DNA from: Trichopria drosophilae
Lineage: Eukaryota > Arthropoda > Insecta > Hymenoptera > Diapriidae
Length of the DNA: 64,000 nucleotides
Assembly: GCA_030407085.1 (NCBI GenBank)
Contig: CM059582.1
Coordinates: 49,933,001-49,997,000, forward strand
Direction of reading: 5' to 3'
Below, one piece after another: positions 1 to 12,626 of this stretch. Below the pieces are notes generated by a model, which did not search any database, was not told where the DNA came from, and saw only the letters and a program-made list of their open reading frames with translations. Position 1 is the first letter of the stretch; the number at the start of each line of letters is the position of its first letter. The translations under genes were made by a program, and so were the position numbers.

Positions 1-174
1 TGACATTTTGAATTTTCAATCACATTTTCTTACCTGGTACGTCGTCAATAAATGTAAACAGCTAATTATACCACCTGTTCTTGAATATCCAATGACTTAG
101 TTTATGTAAAAACATTGTCTAAATGTTGGGGTTTTATTTTGAAACTTTCTCCATAACGACGGGACACGAATATA

Positions 175-405
175 CAGGGTGGACGTCGGCCAACGGGTCA
201 TAGGCATCCCATGTTAAAGAAGTAATTAGATCGTCAGTCCATTAATCCCGTGGTAATTAGGTTTTGCTACAGTCTTTTAATTCCTCGCAATACAGAATTA
301 GGAATTGCATCAAAGCCGACAAGGCCTAAACACCGCGTGATTAGTCGACTGATCTAGTTACTTCTTTTCGGGATGCCTATGACCCGCTGGCTGACGTCCA
401 CCCTG
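175..405. mobile_element. Tc1/mariner-like MITE with long terminal inverted repeats
   Basis: The two ends are near-perfect inverted copies of about 65 bp, beginning CAGGGTGGACGTC at the left and ending GACGTCCACCCTG at the right. They are bounded on each side by TA (173-174 and 406-407), the target duplication used by Tc1/mariner transposases. At 231 bp it has no room for a transposase, so it must have been moved in trans. The TA boundary could arise by chance in AT-rich DNA, but the symmetry of the arms is clear. Confidence 0.85.
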
Positions 406-410
406 TACAG

Positions 411-1790
411 TACAGCAAGGTTTCACTGTTTCGATTTGCACAAATATATCTAATCATTTGTTATTTTTGAGGCGATTGGCTGTATTCATTCCAACGATTC
501 AAATTTTCTATAATCATTTACAACGGCTAGTAAAACATACCGCGAAGGGGACAGTTTGTAATATAAAAAATTTAATTTTAAAATGGCCAAATGAGTATTT
601 GCAAGTTGCATTAATATAGTATATAGCCAATTATATATAGAAAAACAATAACTAATGTTTATTTACTACATGTTTTCGCAGCTATAAAGCAATTAACCAG
701 GAGATGCAAAGAAGTTCAAAGTACAACATTTTCACAATGCTCCGCTCTATAACTGTATAGCGAAAAATACCGCAAGTGACTTTAGTTCTTTTTATCCTGT
801 ATTTGTGTTTAGAAAAAGAAGATGTCTGTCATTTTTAATAGTCATTGTTCAAATAATAAATTTTTAATTGCATAATTGAAAAGAACACATGTGATTAATC
901 CAGAAGGGTTTTTTGTCAACGAAACAGGACCTCCGCATAAAGTTCTCGATGCAAATTTTTTTTTTCCGTTCAACCTATTCTGCACTTATGGTCTGCCGCA
1001 GGACAATATTATCCTATTAATTTCGTGTTCATAAGTAATTAACTAAAGAAAAAAATATTGTATTTTTTCGAATTCAAAAACATTTATAAGTTGTTAATTT
1101 TTCATGGATTCACGTGAATAATAGGATATCACTTTTAATTAATGTTTATGTAATGATATGAATTTATAGTATAATATGTTGTGCATTAAAATGTATTTAA
1201 AAAATCAAATTAGGAATTCAGTCTTGTAACAATGAATTCACTGCTACGCATTTAAGTGTACATCAGATTACGGCGAGGGGAAAGAAATGCAGCTTTTTTT
1301 TCGACCTGTTTAGAATAGCTCACCTGCACTCGAGGATCTATTATTGTATTTCCTGCAATTGAGAACCACCTGATACGTCTATTATTAAAAGGATTTATCA
1401 GTAACAGAAAAAAAAACAGAAGAACTTGAAACTTTTTCTGAAAACCTTGCTCTAAATTAAATTATTTCAGGATGTACTTCTAGCACTTTATAACTTTTAT
1501 TTGTGAATAATTTGTGAATAATTGTCAAAATGTTTCTGACATATGTTTTGTTAGTAACACCATAAAAATTTCATGATAAAAAAGTGTCAATTTACTTCAA
1601 AATAAAATGTAAAATTCTGTGTAGCAATGGCACGGTTTTTGGTAAAGCTGATCATTGTCGGATTCAAATAACACAATTTCTTATTTGATTAATGTTAATG
1701 TTAAATATTGTCAGTCCATTCAATTGACCACTTTTGAAATTCGAATTTGTCTAAGTGTTTGAATTGTTTGGATAGTAGCAAGTAAATATT
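411..1790. other. AT-rich intergenic DNA, nothing recognised
   Basis: I see no open frame with coding character, no splice-flanked exon and no strong inverted repeat here. Homopolymer A and T runs dominate. Confidence 0.5.
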
Positions 1791-1794
1791 TATT

Positions 1795-2160
1795 TAGTAG
1801 TAGTAGTAGTAGTATAAAGTTTATTCCCATAAAAGAATGTACAGATTCTATAGGGATGGAGTTATATTTCGGCAGGACAGTGTTACAGCATATCTAGAAA
1901 AATACAAAAGTACAAAAATAATATTATCCCATGTATGTACTACATTATCGTGTAAGGCAAAGTTATAAGCCAGGATACCGAGAAACGCGCGGCAAGTTAG
2001 TAAGAAGTCGCTCCTTCTAAAGCAATTTTTTCACATAGCAATACAGCATTTTCGTTGCCTCCAAGTCCTGGGTACTGACTAAAAAAGGTAGCAAATTAGG
2101 TAATAAACATTTCCGCTTTTTAAGGTTTTCGGATAGTGAGAGTCGACAAGGCTCATAATA
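1795..2160 (-). mobile_element. Truncated non-LTR retrotransposon 3' end with (CTA)n tail
   Basis: Read on the minus strand, the segment runs into an AATAAA-containing stretch and ends in a pure trinucleotide tail (TAG repeats on the plus strand, 1795-1814), the usual end of a 5'-truncated LINE copy. About 170 bp inside lies a GCGTTTCTCG block preceded by TAACTTG. The same block sits in the LINE copy ending at 13472, so the two look like related 3' UTRs. No open coding frame remains. Confidence 0.55.
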
Positions 2161-2394
2161 ATAAATGTTTATTTAAAACTAACATATTTGCTTACATTTT
2201 AAAAATGTGATATCTTTTTACTACAACCCTAGTAGAGATGATCACGAGAATCTGCCCAAAATTATCCTAGATTTTGATTATCTGGCTATAAACGAGCTCT
2301 GTAATATGGGTAGAATCTTACTAAAAATGACATGAATTCTAGCGTAAATTTACCGAGACGCGAGACATTGAGACAGCTAATATAGTTTAACATG

Positions 2395-2530
2395 AGTGCG
2401 ACAAGCCCCTACAACTTATCGACCCCGGCTCGATTCGAGTCTCGAATACCTCTCGATCGAACTCCCAATATGGCGGCTTGCTCTCAGCTGATTCGCGCGC
2501 ACATGCTGTCGTGATTGTTTATAAAGCTAC
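2395..2530. other. GC-richer island of unknown role
   Basis: This stretch is far richer in G and C than its surroundings and carries several CpG and TCGA words. It contains a short ATGGCGGCT frame that stops after about 14 codons. It could be a promoter, a non-coding first exon or a repeat; nothing here decides between them. Confidence 0.3.
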
Positions 2531-2637
2531 TTTAAAGCTCAAATCTTCATTTCGAGAAAAATCGATTATATTTACATCTGCTCGTTTTGTCGAATCGATT
2601 GATTCTTATACCTATTATACAAATCTGATATGATATT

Positions 2638-3110
2638 ACTTCGACCCAGACTAAGTCTGGACGAAGTATTGAATTTGGTCACTTCGGGCATAAAATTACC
2701 CTATAGTTTTTCATCAAATGTCAACGTTTCAGACCCTAAGGAACCCAAATCAACAATAAAAAAATTTGTGTCCGTGATCTTGTACGTACGTACGTCCGTA
2801 CGTCCGTAAATGCAAAAAACTACGAAGAAACTTAATTGGGGCTAATTTTTTTTAGTAATGGACCGATGGATCTGCGCCAAAATCTAATCAGATCTAAGTT
2901 ATGCCAAGCCACGTATCTGCTAAGCCGCAAGCGGGAGGAAAGTTACTTCTTTTCCTCCCTGTCATGAAGAAAAATCGTATACTTCCCTCGGGAAGTAAAA
3001 AAGAATGTCTCAGACTGCGTGTAATTTTTACCCGAGGTGAAGCCGAGGGTGAAAAACATGTAGTCTGAGGCATTCTTTATTTTACCTCCCTCGTTGAGTA
3101 ATATACTATT
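2638..3110. repeat. Composite repeat built from nested palindromes
   Basis: It opens with a near-perfect palindrome (2638-2667, ACTTCG...CGAAGT with a CAGACT core) and contains a TACGTACGTACGTCCGTACG run near 2785. It then shows a GGGAGGAAA/TTTCCTCCC hairpin (about 2934-2960), an ACTTCCC/GGGAAGT palindrome near 2981, and a larger stem at about 3003-3080 in which AAGAATG-CTCAGACT pairs with AGTCTGAGG-CATTCTT around an inner hairpin. No coding content. Structures of this sort are typical of non-autonomous DNA elements; I do not recognise the family. Confidence 0.6.
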
Positions 3111-3142
3111 TCATTTAAGTACTTGGTACTAGTTACTTAAAT

Positions 3143-4860
3143 ATTTAATTTGTATCAAAAGATTAACATTCTCAATTCTGTTGAGTGCATATTATGTGTT
3201 AAAAATGACATGAAATTTAATGTAAGGTCAATGCCCACTAATACATTAAATTTGATGAGTTTATAACTAAAATGAACCTTAATGTGCAGAAACAGGTCGA
3301 GCAAAACATTTCATTAAATCTCAATACAGTTTAAGAGTACAATACATTTCAAGTTCATGCACATGATTTTCAATGTGCTTCTGATAATATTCAATTACAT
3401 GTACCTGAAATTTCAAAAAACATAAAAAATATATTTTCCAGATGTATGTGCAGGAGGCCTCTACATAGTGGATACAATTAAATACATTAAAACTGGTCAT
3501 AGATTTGCTAAAAATGCTATCTAATAACTATTCAGCAAAATTATTCAAATGAAATAAATGTGGATTTGAGAAGGGCGCATATCAAATACAGCGAAGTGTT
3601 TGCAATCCTTAACGTATGTTGTTTACGTTTCAAGGCTGTTATTATTATCATTTCCCGTGGTTCTCGATGAATTGTTCCTTGCTAGTAAATAAAAGACAAT
3701 AATCAGTATCTCGCGCATATTTGCTTCTGTGATTTTCGCCTGGTGTGAATCGGCCGCTTGCATTGTGTAAGTTTGGTAATATGATCGCACTTTCCCGTTC
3801 ATTTGTAATTATATTGTCTGCTACTACTAACCATAGGATCTGATTAAATTATATTAAGCATTTCAGGAAAATTATGAAGACAACATATGTGCCTGACCTT
3901 AGCATATATAAACTCCTACGAAGTAATTGATGAAAATATTAACGACAATAATAACAATAGCATCAATGACGATGATGGTGATGAAGACGATGATAATGAC
4001 GATTATACTTGTATTAAGTTCAATCTTTTCCCAATAATATAGTTACTTTTCCAAAACTAAAAAAAAATTAATAAAAACTGAAAGAAACTGCATACAAAAT
4101 TTCCAGACAATTTTAAGTTCTCGTAAAAAAAACATCTACATAACATCTACGTAATTGTGGTCTAGAAACTAGACTAAAAGGTATTTAGGTTGTTCGCGTT
4201 AAATATTCTGAGTATTTTTTTCGCAGAAACAGAGCATAAACTGTCCAGTCTTTCTACAAAAGGTATCGAAAAACAGTCCATGATTTTCTTATATTTTGAA
4301 TTGAAAACTGGTCATATTTTATTACTAACAAAATGGCAAGTTCACAAGTTTATTTTGTAAAAACTGGCCAATGTTTAGACCGAATATTTCTACCCGTGTA
4401 CTGTACTTTAAATTAATTTTTAGAGTGAATTTTCCTTTCGGTGGCATAGATTCATTTTTTTGTAGTACATACATAAAACTCTATGGAGAATGACATTAAA
4501 TTTAAGGTACATAGATGATATTCTTTGTGTACATTAAATTTAACGTCTGAAATTGAAAGTCGTTTAAGCTCATGAAATGTGCTTCCAGCACATGTTCATT
4601 AAATTTAATGGGTTTCCTTTTAACAGTGTAATTCATTTAGTAAACAAAAAACTTAAACTCGTGTTTTTAATATTAAAAAAAAACAATTTACTGTGATGAT
4701 TTGTTGACTAATGCTCTGCAAGGACAAAAGAACATAATATTTTCCACAAAAGATCCAGATATTTTTTAACTTGCGATTTCGGATGATTTATAGCGTCCAT
4801 TGTTCTTAAGATCAAAATGAATAAAGGAAAATGAAAATCAAATGCAGGCAACGCCGCACA
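3143..4860. repeat. Copy A of a dispersed repeat, split by an insertion
   Basis: The flanks 3143-3190 and about 4643-4860 together match one uninterrupted stretch at 7481-7785. Shared blocks include AAAGATTAAC-TTCTCAATTCT, GTGCAT, TTGTTGACTAAT and AATGAAAATCAAATGCAGGC. Everything between about 3191 and 4643 is absent from the other copy and so was inserted here. The family of the host repeat is not recognised. Confidence 0.75.
3195..4628. mobile_element. 1.4 kb inserted non-autonomous DNA element
   Basis: The insertion is defined by comparison with the empty copy at 7481-7785. Its ends are loosely inverted: left TGTTAAAAATGACATGAAAT, right the complement of ACTGTTAAAAGGAAACCC. Subterminal TTAAATTTAATG words recur near both ends (about 3210, 3245, 4495, 4535, 4595). 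A GAT-rich microsatellite lies at 3957-4012. No transposase frame is present. The exact ends and target duplication are uncertain. Confidence 0.55.
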
Positions 4861-4869
4861 CAATGTCCC

Positions 4870-5880
4870 TTTTTGTGCTAATTTGAATGGATTGTAAGAA
4901 AAGCTTGGTCACGTGGTTTTGTTATTCCCCCATCATTCGTAAAGGACCGACGTTTTCAGGACGGTCACTACAGCCGAGTATGCATTATTATCGTAATCAC
5001 ATTGACTGCACAACTCATTGACACTATATTGATAAGAACGAAATCTTTCTTGAGGGGCAGTAATTTACTAGTCGTAGGTATCAATACTAATGAATTATAG
5101 ATTGAATTAACAGTTTGATACAAATTCACGTCGAAATTTTTTGCACGTATAATGAATGTACGTACAAAAATATATATAAAGTGATGGCAAAATATCTGCA
5201 TGTTAATGTACATATTTACCATAGAAATTTGCACATTTGCAACAGCTATTTCAGATCTTAGCCTATTTTTGGTGGATCGTAAGGTTGATTTTGCACAAAG
5301 TATTCTATACGGAAGAAATATTAAAAAAGAAATATCTAAGAATTTCACAAAAATATTGATTTTAACAGTCGGAAGTAAATATTCCCTTGAATAGAAACAG
5401 TATTTTTTAAACAGCTATTCCAGTTCTTATAACACGTCAAGTTTATTTAATACACAAAATATTCTTTAATAAGAAATAAATAAATGTTTGGGGAGGATGG
5501 TATTTTATATAAATTGTTGAAAATAAATTCATTAATGTAACTGTTAATTAGTTTTCCTCATTTGATATACAATTTAATAACAAACATATTTCTAAATTTT
5601 AGTTGCATAAAAGATGATTAAACAAGATGATAAAACAAGACGATAAAACACAATTAAAAACAATCTGGTACGCTGAGAAAATTACCGTTATTCAAGTTCA
5701 CTTTTGAGTATTTACTATCATATTAAGATTTCCTGGAGTTGAGAAACTACATTTTTTACATTTAACAAATGCTTGTTCTTTTTGTTAAGCCTTATTTAAC
5801 ACCTAGAATTCCAGAAATTCTACTTTAACAAGTATAAAAATTATGTTTTTTTTTTACCACACTAACAACATTCTTGAAGT
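4870..5880. other. AT-rich intergenic DNA, nothing recognised
   Basis: Overlapping short frames on both strands (about 4968-5394) have no domain, no splice context and AT-driven composition. I treat them as chance frames. Confidence 0.45.
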
Positions 5881-5881
5881 A

Positions 5882-6040
5882 GCGCCCCAGATGGAAATTG
5901 CATCTCATAGAAAGATGGTTTCTGGCTAATTTTCGCTGCCAACAAATTTCTAGACAGTAACTGTCTAGTTTGTCTAGCGTGTCTAGTTTCTATCTAGTTT
6001 ACGTCAAACTAGTAAAACTAGACAAATTTCCATCTGGCGC
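5882..6040. mobile_element. Small MITE with GCGCC-CAGATGGAAAT ends
   Basis: The left end GCGCCCCAGATGGAAATT and the right end AAATTTCCATCTGGCGC are inverted copies of about 17 bp. The interior is built from repeats of the word GTCTAGTTT and its complement AAACTAGAC. No coding frame. Confidence 0.65.
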
Positions 6041-6239
6041 ATATTCATTTTTAATTTAGAAAGTCTCGAAACTAGGTATTTCAATACTATTTAACGTTTT
6101 TTTTTCAAATTTGTCCTTTCTTTAGCACATTTTTTCTCAATGAAACATTTTTACACCATTCTCTTAATACACTGACTTCTAATGTCTGCAATCGGTAGCC
6201 AGGATAATTGTATTAAACAATAATTGTAATGTTATATGT

Positions 6240-7140
6240 TGGACCCAAAATGGCGGCAAAATATTGAAATATTAAAAAAAAATTGTTTTGAAGATATGCA
6301 ACTTTATGAAGGTAGTCAATCTAGTTAAATATCCCAAAAAAAGACAAGAAACAATGATGGTTATTCATGACATTGACATTATTCTTGTATTGTACAAATT
6401 CAAAATGGCAGACACAAAAAGCACTTTACTCTTTTTTTATATTGCTATGTACAAAATCGCTTCTTTTCGATTCTGGATTACGTGTTATTGTTTCTAAAGT
6501 ATACAATCATTCTATCAACAAAATGGAGTATTCAAAATAGTGGATAAAAGTGACCATCTTCCATATTCGGCGCCTTTTCTCCTTTATAAGTAGACAATAA
6601 CCTATTCACGATTATTGAACATTTTTTCTCACTTGCAAAAACAACATAGGAGAAATTATAAAATTAAAAATAAAAAACCAAAAAAAGTACAGAAATAATA
6701 AAAGAAAATGGTTCTAAATTTCCCTCTGGTTCCTCGCAATGAAGATAGGGAAACCTTGAATGCTTCAAGGGCTAAAGATGATCAAAGAAAAAAAAATATT
6801 TCGCTCCGTGGTCGTCGTGGTAAATCCGCCATTTTGGATTCTCCATTTTTGTTTGGTTCATACGAATTTAGATGCAATAAAACATTATTTGTCCCCTTAC
6901 AGCACTGGGGGAAGTTCAAGAGGTCAGATGTTATGAGTATGGCAGGACAGTGGTGTTATGCTCAAAACAACCACCACGTAACATTTAAGCTGGATGTTAT
7001 ACCAAGACTTCATTTGTACATAGTATGGCTACCGTTTCCTTCGACTGGAACGCTGGTTGTCTCCATTTAGGACAACTGCTGTCCTGAATTAAGGCAGCCG
7101 TTATCTTAATACACGAACATCAGCCATCTCCAGTTTAGCA
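6240..7140. repeat. Repeat-like stretch rich in AAAATGGC/CCATTTT words
   Basis: The word AAAATGG and its complement recur from 6247 to 6850 (for example CCAAAATGGCGG, AAAATGGCAGAC, AAAATGGAGT, CGCCATTTTGG). A 120-codon open frame at 6708-7070 crosses this and has no domain I recognise, so I do not call it a gene. A GGTCGTCGTGGTAAATC motif near 6810 resembles one near 38955. Confidence 0.35.
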
Positions 7141-7480
7141 CCACAGGTATCTCGACTAGCGCGTCTGTAATCTTAAACTTTTTTCAGTAAGGAGTGATTT
7201 TACACCTAGCAGCATATAAAACAAATAGAAATTTCGGTATTTCTTATGATATTGTATTCACCATATTAGATTTGTACAATACAAAAATAATGCAAAGTTG
7301 TGAAGAAACAGGGTTGCTAAGTAACTGTGTTGATTATCTTCGTAAAATGACAAAACTCTCGAATTTTGGAAAATGTTGTAATTTTGTCGGTCATTTTAGA
7401 TCTGTCATTTTATTAACAAAACGATTGTTTTGTTCACACATATTTGAAAACTAGAGAACTATTCATAATCGAATAGAGGG

Positions 7481-7785
7481 TAATTTAATTTTTATGAAAA
7501 GATTAACGTTCTCAATTCTTTTTAGTGCATGCAAAAAAACTTAATTAGAAGAATTCAACCGTGGTATATTTATATTCTTTAAAAAATCATTTACTATGAT
7601 AATTTGTTGACTAATCTGTAACTTTGTTGTCTTTAGAAAGACAAAAGAATACAAGATTTTCCGTAAAAGTTTCAGATATGTTTTAACTTGTGACTGGGAT
7701 GATTTATATCGGCTATTGTTCTTAAGGTCAAAATGAATAAAAGAAAATGAAAATCAAATGCAGGCGACGCACGGTGTGCCATTTT
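7481..7785. repeat. Copy B (empty-site copy) of the 3143-4860 repeat
   Basis: It runs without interruption through the point where copy A carries its 1.4 kb insertion. The two copies agree over most of about 250 bp with scattered substitutions and small indels, so the duplication is older than the insertion. Confidence 0.75.
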
Positions 7786-8135
7786 TCTTAGCGGCGTAAA
7801 TTTTTTTTCGAAATCGTAGAACTTTTGATCCAAATGAGCTAGATGAATAATTCTTTCACCAAATTAAAGATAACGCTTTATAGAATAAGCGAAAAATAAT
7901 TTGAACCCGAAAAATTAAGTTATTGACCGTTGAAATTAGCATGAATATTAATTTATTTTATGGCGTTTTACGACGTACTCTAGGTAAAAATATTCCTAAA
8001 AATACCATAATTTTTTCTCTTTTGATTGCCGTCTCTAGTAATTTGTGATCTGAAAATATTCTGAAAATGTTTGAATTATTATAAAATTGCCTCACACAAT
8101 GTTCCTGGTTGTGCATCACAACATAAAAAGAAAAA

Positions 8136-8285
8136 TAACCAGAATTCAGGTTGATATAACCAGAAATATAATTGGTTTAACTAGAGATATTGTTAAAACA
8201 ATTATTTTTCTATTAAAACTACCCAGAATTCTGGTTATTATAACCAGAAAAAATAGTACGGTCGTATTTAACCAGAACATTTTTT
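8136..8285. repeat. Cluster of AACCAGAA/TTCTGGTT inverted and direct repeats
   Basis: The octamer AACCAGAA and its complement occur repeatedly, including the palindromic CCAGAATTCTGG near 8221. They create overlapping open frames on both strands that are not genes. Probably the interior of a degenerate fold-back element; the ends are not clear. Confidence 0.4.
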
Positions 8286-8399
8286 TGAGTGTACAATACA
8301 ATACTACAATAATAAAATTACGAAAAAAACGCGAATTTTTGGGCGCCATTGTGGGTCCACCATGCATACATAAAACTGTTCTTCACCATGATTGTTTAG

Positions 8400-9525
8400 T
8401 ATAATTGTCGAGTCCATCAAATACATGCAACAATATTCGGTGGAGAAAAAATTTTTGTAAAATTTTGATTGATTCCGAGAAAATTATCGTATTAATAAAC
8501 GATATTTTTGCAAAAACCAAGTTAAAAATCTATTAAAATTCCTTTTAGAGACTTTCTAAATTGAAAATACGTAAAGAGCGACAACGAAAACCTCTAAAAA
8601 ACTTTGGTGACGTATGTTTTACAAAAAAAAAAATTGTTAAATGGAAAAATGTAGTTTCTCAACTGAAATAAATCTATTGATAGTAACTATGCACTTTAAT
8701 AATATTTTTCTCAACTTAGTAGATAATCTTTAATTATATGTGTTCGTTTTAATTCTCTTTTATGAGATAGAAAGTGATGAATTTATTTTTTATTAAATTA
8801 AGAAAAAAATAAGCATTGACATGAATTAATTTATTTTCATCAACTTACGTAGAATACTTTCCTCTCTAAACATTTATTTATTTCTTATCGAAGAATATTT
8901 TGTGCATAAAATTAACTTTACAGGCTATAAGGAATGGAATACTTGTTTAATAAATACTGCTATTATTCAAAGAGATATTTACTCGCGACTAATAAATATT
9001 TTTATGAAGTTATTATATATTTCTTTTTTAATATACTCTCCGTGTTTATATTATCGAAAGGAAATGGAAAGGGTCTCATACAATTAAAAATTTAAAACCA
9101 CATAAATAATTTTCTTTATAATCTTTTGGTTTCGAAATAAAACTTGGGAAATAAGGAGAAATAAAAATAAAATCGCCCATTCGCAATATTTTTGTTCAAG
9201 TAAATATGCTACTATGCCAATAATAAATATTTTTTTTAATTTAGAAATGACTTTTATAATATATACCTTCCATATTTTTTAACATCGCCTCACTACTCGT
9301 AAAGAAAAGTCACATGGAATTTAATATTTAAAACCATATAAACAACGGAACGTTCCTTGCTTTAATATTATTACAAACTAAAATGTCCTATGTAATTTTT
9401 GGGATTTCCAACAAACATTCTAGACTAAAATACAAAATACTAAAAATAAAATAGCAATTTTCAAAGATAGTTTTCGCGTCATTAAAAAACTTATTAACGT
9501 ATTCAAGTGCAGATGGAGAATCGAT
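8400..9525. other. AT-rich intergenic DNA, nothing recognised
   Basis: Very AT-rich with long A and T runs. I find no exon, RNA gene or strong repeat. Confidence 0.45.
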
Positions 9526-9529
9526 CTTC

Positions 9530-9870
9530 CTCCGGGAAAATGACTGCCGCGATATCTCACCAGTCGTAATTTCTGATTAACTCCAGTACTGACAGTCGGT
9601 ACCATCCCAGAGATTATCGAAGAACTGGAAGAGCATTATTTTAGCAGAGAACTCTAAGCGCTAGTAAGCTGTTCTGCCTGAGCTTCTCGCCCAATATTGG
9701 CGCTGCATATAGATTTCCAGTGATGGCAAACAACCTTTTTAGCAGTTTCTCGAAGGGTCCACGATGCGCTGGCGTAGTATCGTCGCAGACAGTAAACAGT
9801 CGTTTTTGGAGTCACGTATGCCGACCGCAGATGCTGTACTATAGAAAGGAAAGGGCAATGTTATGAATTC
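9530..9870. other. GC-richer island, possible unannotated exon or regulatory block
   Basis: This 340 bp block stands out from its AT-rich setting by base composition and lacks the A/T runs seen on both sides. No frame of useful length is open through it on either strand, so if it is transcribed it would be UTR or non-coding. No family recognised. Confidence 0.3.
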
Positions 9871-9899
9871 TATGGCTGGAGTAAACAGGTGAAACTGAT

Positions 9900-12395
9900 A
9901 TTTTGGAATATTTTGATATTTTAATTACAACAGCAACATACTGTAACGCCGATGAGATGACATTTTTTCATTCCAGCGTCAAATTTCAGATGGGTTTTAA
10001 ATGTAAAAGAAATGATGTTGAACCCATTCAAGATAAAATGTACAACAATTTAATGAACTTAACATGAAGTTTGACAGTACTTTTTAGTATTAAAAAGTAT
10101 TAAAAAATATTTTATGGTAGATGTTTTTTATGTCTCGAATCCCTCTCTTTCGAATGGCGTATCGGAATATGCTGCCAATTCAAAAATAAAAAAGTTATTC
10201 GTTAATGAATAAAAAATATGATTTTTCAAGGGTTGTTCTTCACGTATCGTTTTTATTTTACAATTGCCCAGGGTATAAATAACGCATTAAAAATATCTGG
10301 GCATCAAAATGGTGAAGCCTGTAGTTTCAAAAAATTCAATAAGGCGGGTCCCCAAAATGGGGTCGAAGTGAAAATCTGTTTGAAACATTTCAGGATGCCC
10401 TGACTCTAAAATAATCACCTTTTTTCAAATAAATGCTAACAATGACAGGTTCTTAGAATTCATCGAGAAATATAATGGAATTTTTTCAAATTTTTGTGAT
10501 GGTATTTTGAAAAATTTTGTACCAAAATTTTCTTCAAGTGCCGACCCAATTAATGCGACTCCCATAAGCATTCAAATCTTACTCCGACGCAAAGAAAAAT
10601 AATAGTTATTCATGATTTAAAAAAAAAACAATGAAACTCATAATAATTAAATGTTCAAGAAAGACATGTGTTGTGGTTAAACGTCAATCTGTCAATTGTT
10701 TGTTCACAGAAAAAACTACATGACTTTTTTTAAATCTAAAACCGCGTGATATTTCGTTGTCTACACATTCTATTAAAAAGGGTAGTCGGTCGGTCAGCTG
10801 TTTGATGACACAAAGCCAATGAGTCACGAACTGTGTCATGTTCCATGCAGTCTTTTCCCGCTATCGTAACTTCATCAACTCACACCCTTTTTTCTGTTCT
10901 CAAAGCATCTACTACCATAATGTAAATAGAAGTTTAGCAAAGTATCATAACTTGTATACCGAGTTTCCAGTTCGACTATAATTCTAATATTGCTATTATT
11001 GGTCAGTTTTATCAATAACTTTGAATTTATGTACAAATAATGTAAACTTTCCGCTGTTATGCGTCCGCCGTATTGAATTTCACGAATGTAAAAATCTCAG
11101 TCAGTTTAACGTCCAATTAGTCCACCAGATCTAAAGGAGTAGCTTAATTGAGATTGATGGTCGAAAGAGACAAACATATTTGTAAAAATTTGTTCGTTTT
11201 TAATTTCAAAACGTCCCATTAAAAAAGCGACATGTTGAAAACAAAAACTATGGCGAGATTTGAAATGAGCATATCCAAAAATAGTAGAATACTCATCCAC
11301 GACAAAATATTTAATCGTTTACTATGAACAAAATTCCTGGTCGTTTAAACAGAAATTAAAGTAATAAAGGTTGTCGCATCAACCCTAAAATTAATCATTC
11401 TTCTTGGAATCACCCATCTAGTAAAATGCATAACTGACATTTATAGATCAGTGAAGTTTGTTTGGTGGGTTACTTTTTTCCCTTAAACAGAAATAATACA
11501 CATCGAAATAAAGTGGGGTGCCAAAATTTATTAATTTCTCAACTGCATTTCCTTGAACAAAGAACGTTAGAAATCTGTTGGTGTAAGGTCAGTGTGAAGT
11601 ATGAATTTGCATGCCCTTAAAAAATATAAACAAAAGACACTGAGAAAAACACTTTTCTGAACGCAATGTAATATATGATTTGGTAAAAACGAAGAATGTC
11701 TGCTAAAGATTAAAGTCGAAGTTTAAATGTAAACATATGGTTTACATTTAAAATAGTTCTTATTTACTAGTTAAAATACTAGTTAAAATATCGTAATTCA
11801 TCCATTGGCAACGTGTCATTATCGTTAGACTATCTTCCATAGGAATAGAAAGTAAGTGTCAGGATAATGATAGTCTAACATATTAATTTGTTATTACCAA
11901 TAGTCTGTTCATCCTAGTTAGTGTACATGGTCTAGAATATATATCACATTAAAAAATTAACTCGAATTATTTAGATAGGACAAGTGAGAGAGGGTTGGCA
12001 TATTGACTCCAAATTATGCTAACATGATGCCGATTTAATTTTACATGTTTAACAGTGACGTTAATTCATCGATTCCATTTAAATGATACTCGAGGTTATT
12101 AAATAGTTTGCGTAAATATATTATTTGCAGCATTGAAACCACTGAATTAAAATACGTCATATTTACACCGATAAAATAGTTCTTGATTCGTCCGCATGTG
12201 TTTAATAGAAGTTAATTGTACCAAATGTAACTTTTCATTTTGCAAATGTTTCTACTCCAATTTTGTTTGTGGCCAGATTCATCGTCGTAAAGACACCTAT
12301 CTAGTTCAGTATACATTTATAAGACTATCTCCTCCTCTTAGATATTCTATTAATTTAACTGAAATTAAAAGTTTTAGTCTATATGTCTACTATTG
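9900..12395. other. Intergenic DNA with one strong short hairpin
   Basis: The only clear structure is a palindrome at 11722-11752, with 13 bp arms TTTAAATGTAAAC and GTTTACATTTAAA around a 5 bp loop. A GTTAGACTATC block near 11825 recurs inverted near 11867. No coding exons recognised. Confidence 0.45.
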
Positions 12396-12404
12396 CCCAA
12401 AAAA

Positions 12405-12626
12405 CGAACATTGGGGAACACCTCAAAAACCCGAATTTCAAAAATCTGAAACATTGATAAATCGAGATTCAAAAAACGATGACTGCCAAAAAGCTAATGA
12501 GTCAAGCCAATGAGTCATAAAACTGTAATATTCATGAAAACAACAATGTTAGCTTTTTAAATGTCGATTTTTCAATGTTTCGGATTTTTTAAATTCCGGT
12601 TTTTGAGGATGTTCCTGAACATTGAA
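12405..12626. mobile_element. Fold-back element made of CTCAAAAAC/CGAATTT words
   Basis: The arms (about 12405-12490 and 12540-12626) are inverted copies with the same succession of short blocks: GAACA, CCTCAAAAACC, GGAATTT, AAAAATC, GAAACATTGA, AAATCGA. The centre is about 50 bp. No coding capacity. The word style resembles the minisatellites near 18.9, 20.5, 33.5 and 39.7 kb. Confidence 0.7.

Noticed and set aside
6708..7070. 120-codon plus-strand open frame
   Set aside because: It crosses a stretch of AAAATGG/CCATTTT repeats, has no domain and no splice context.
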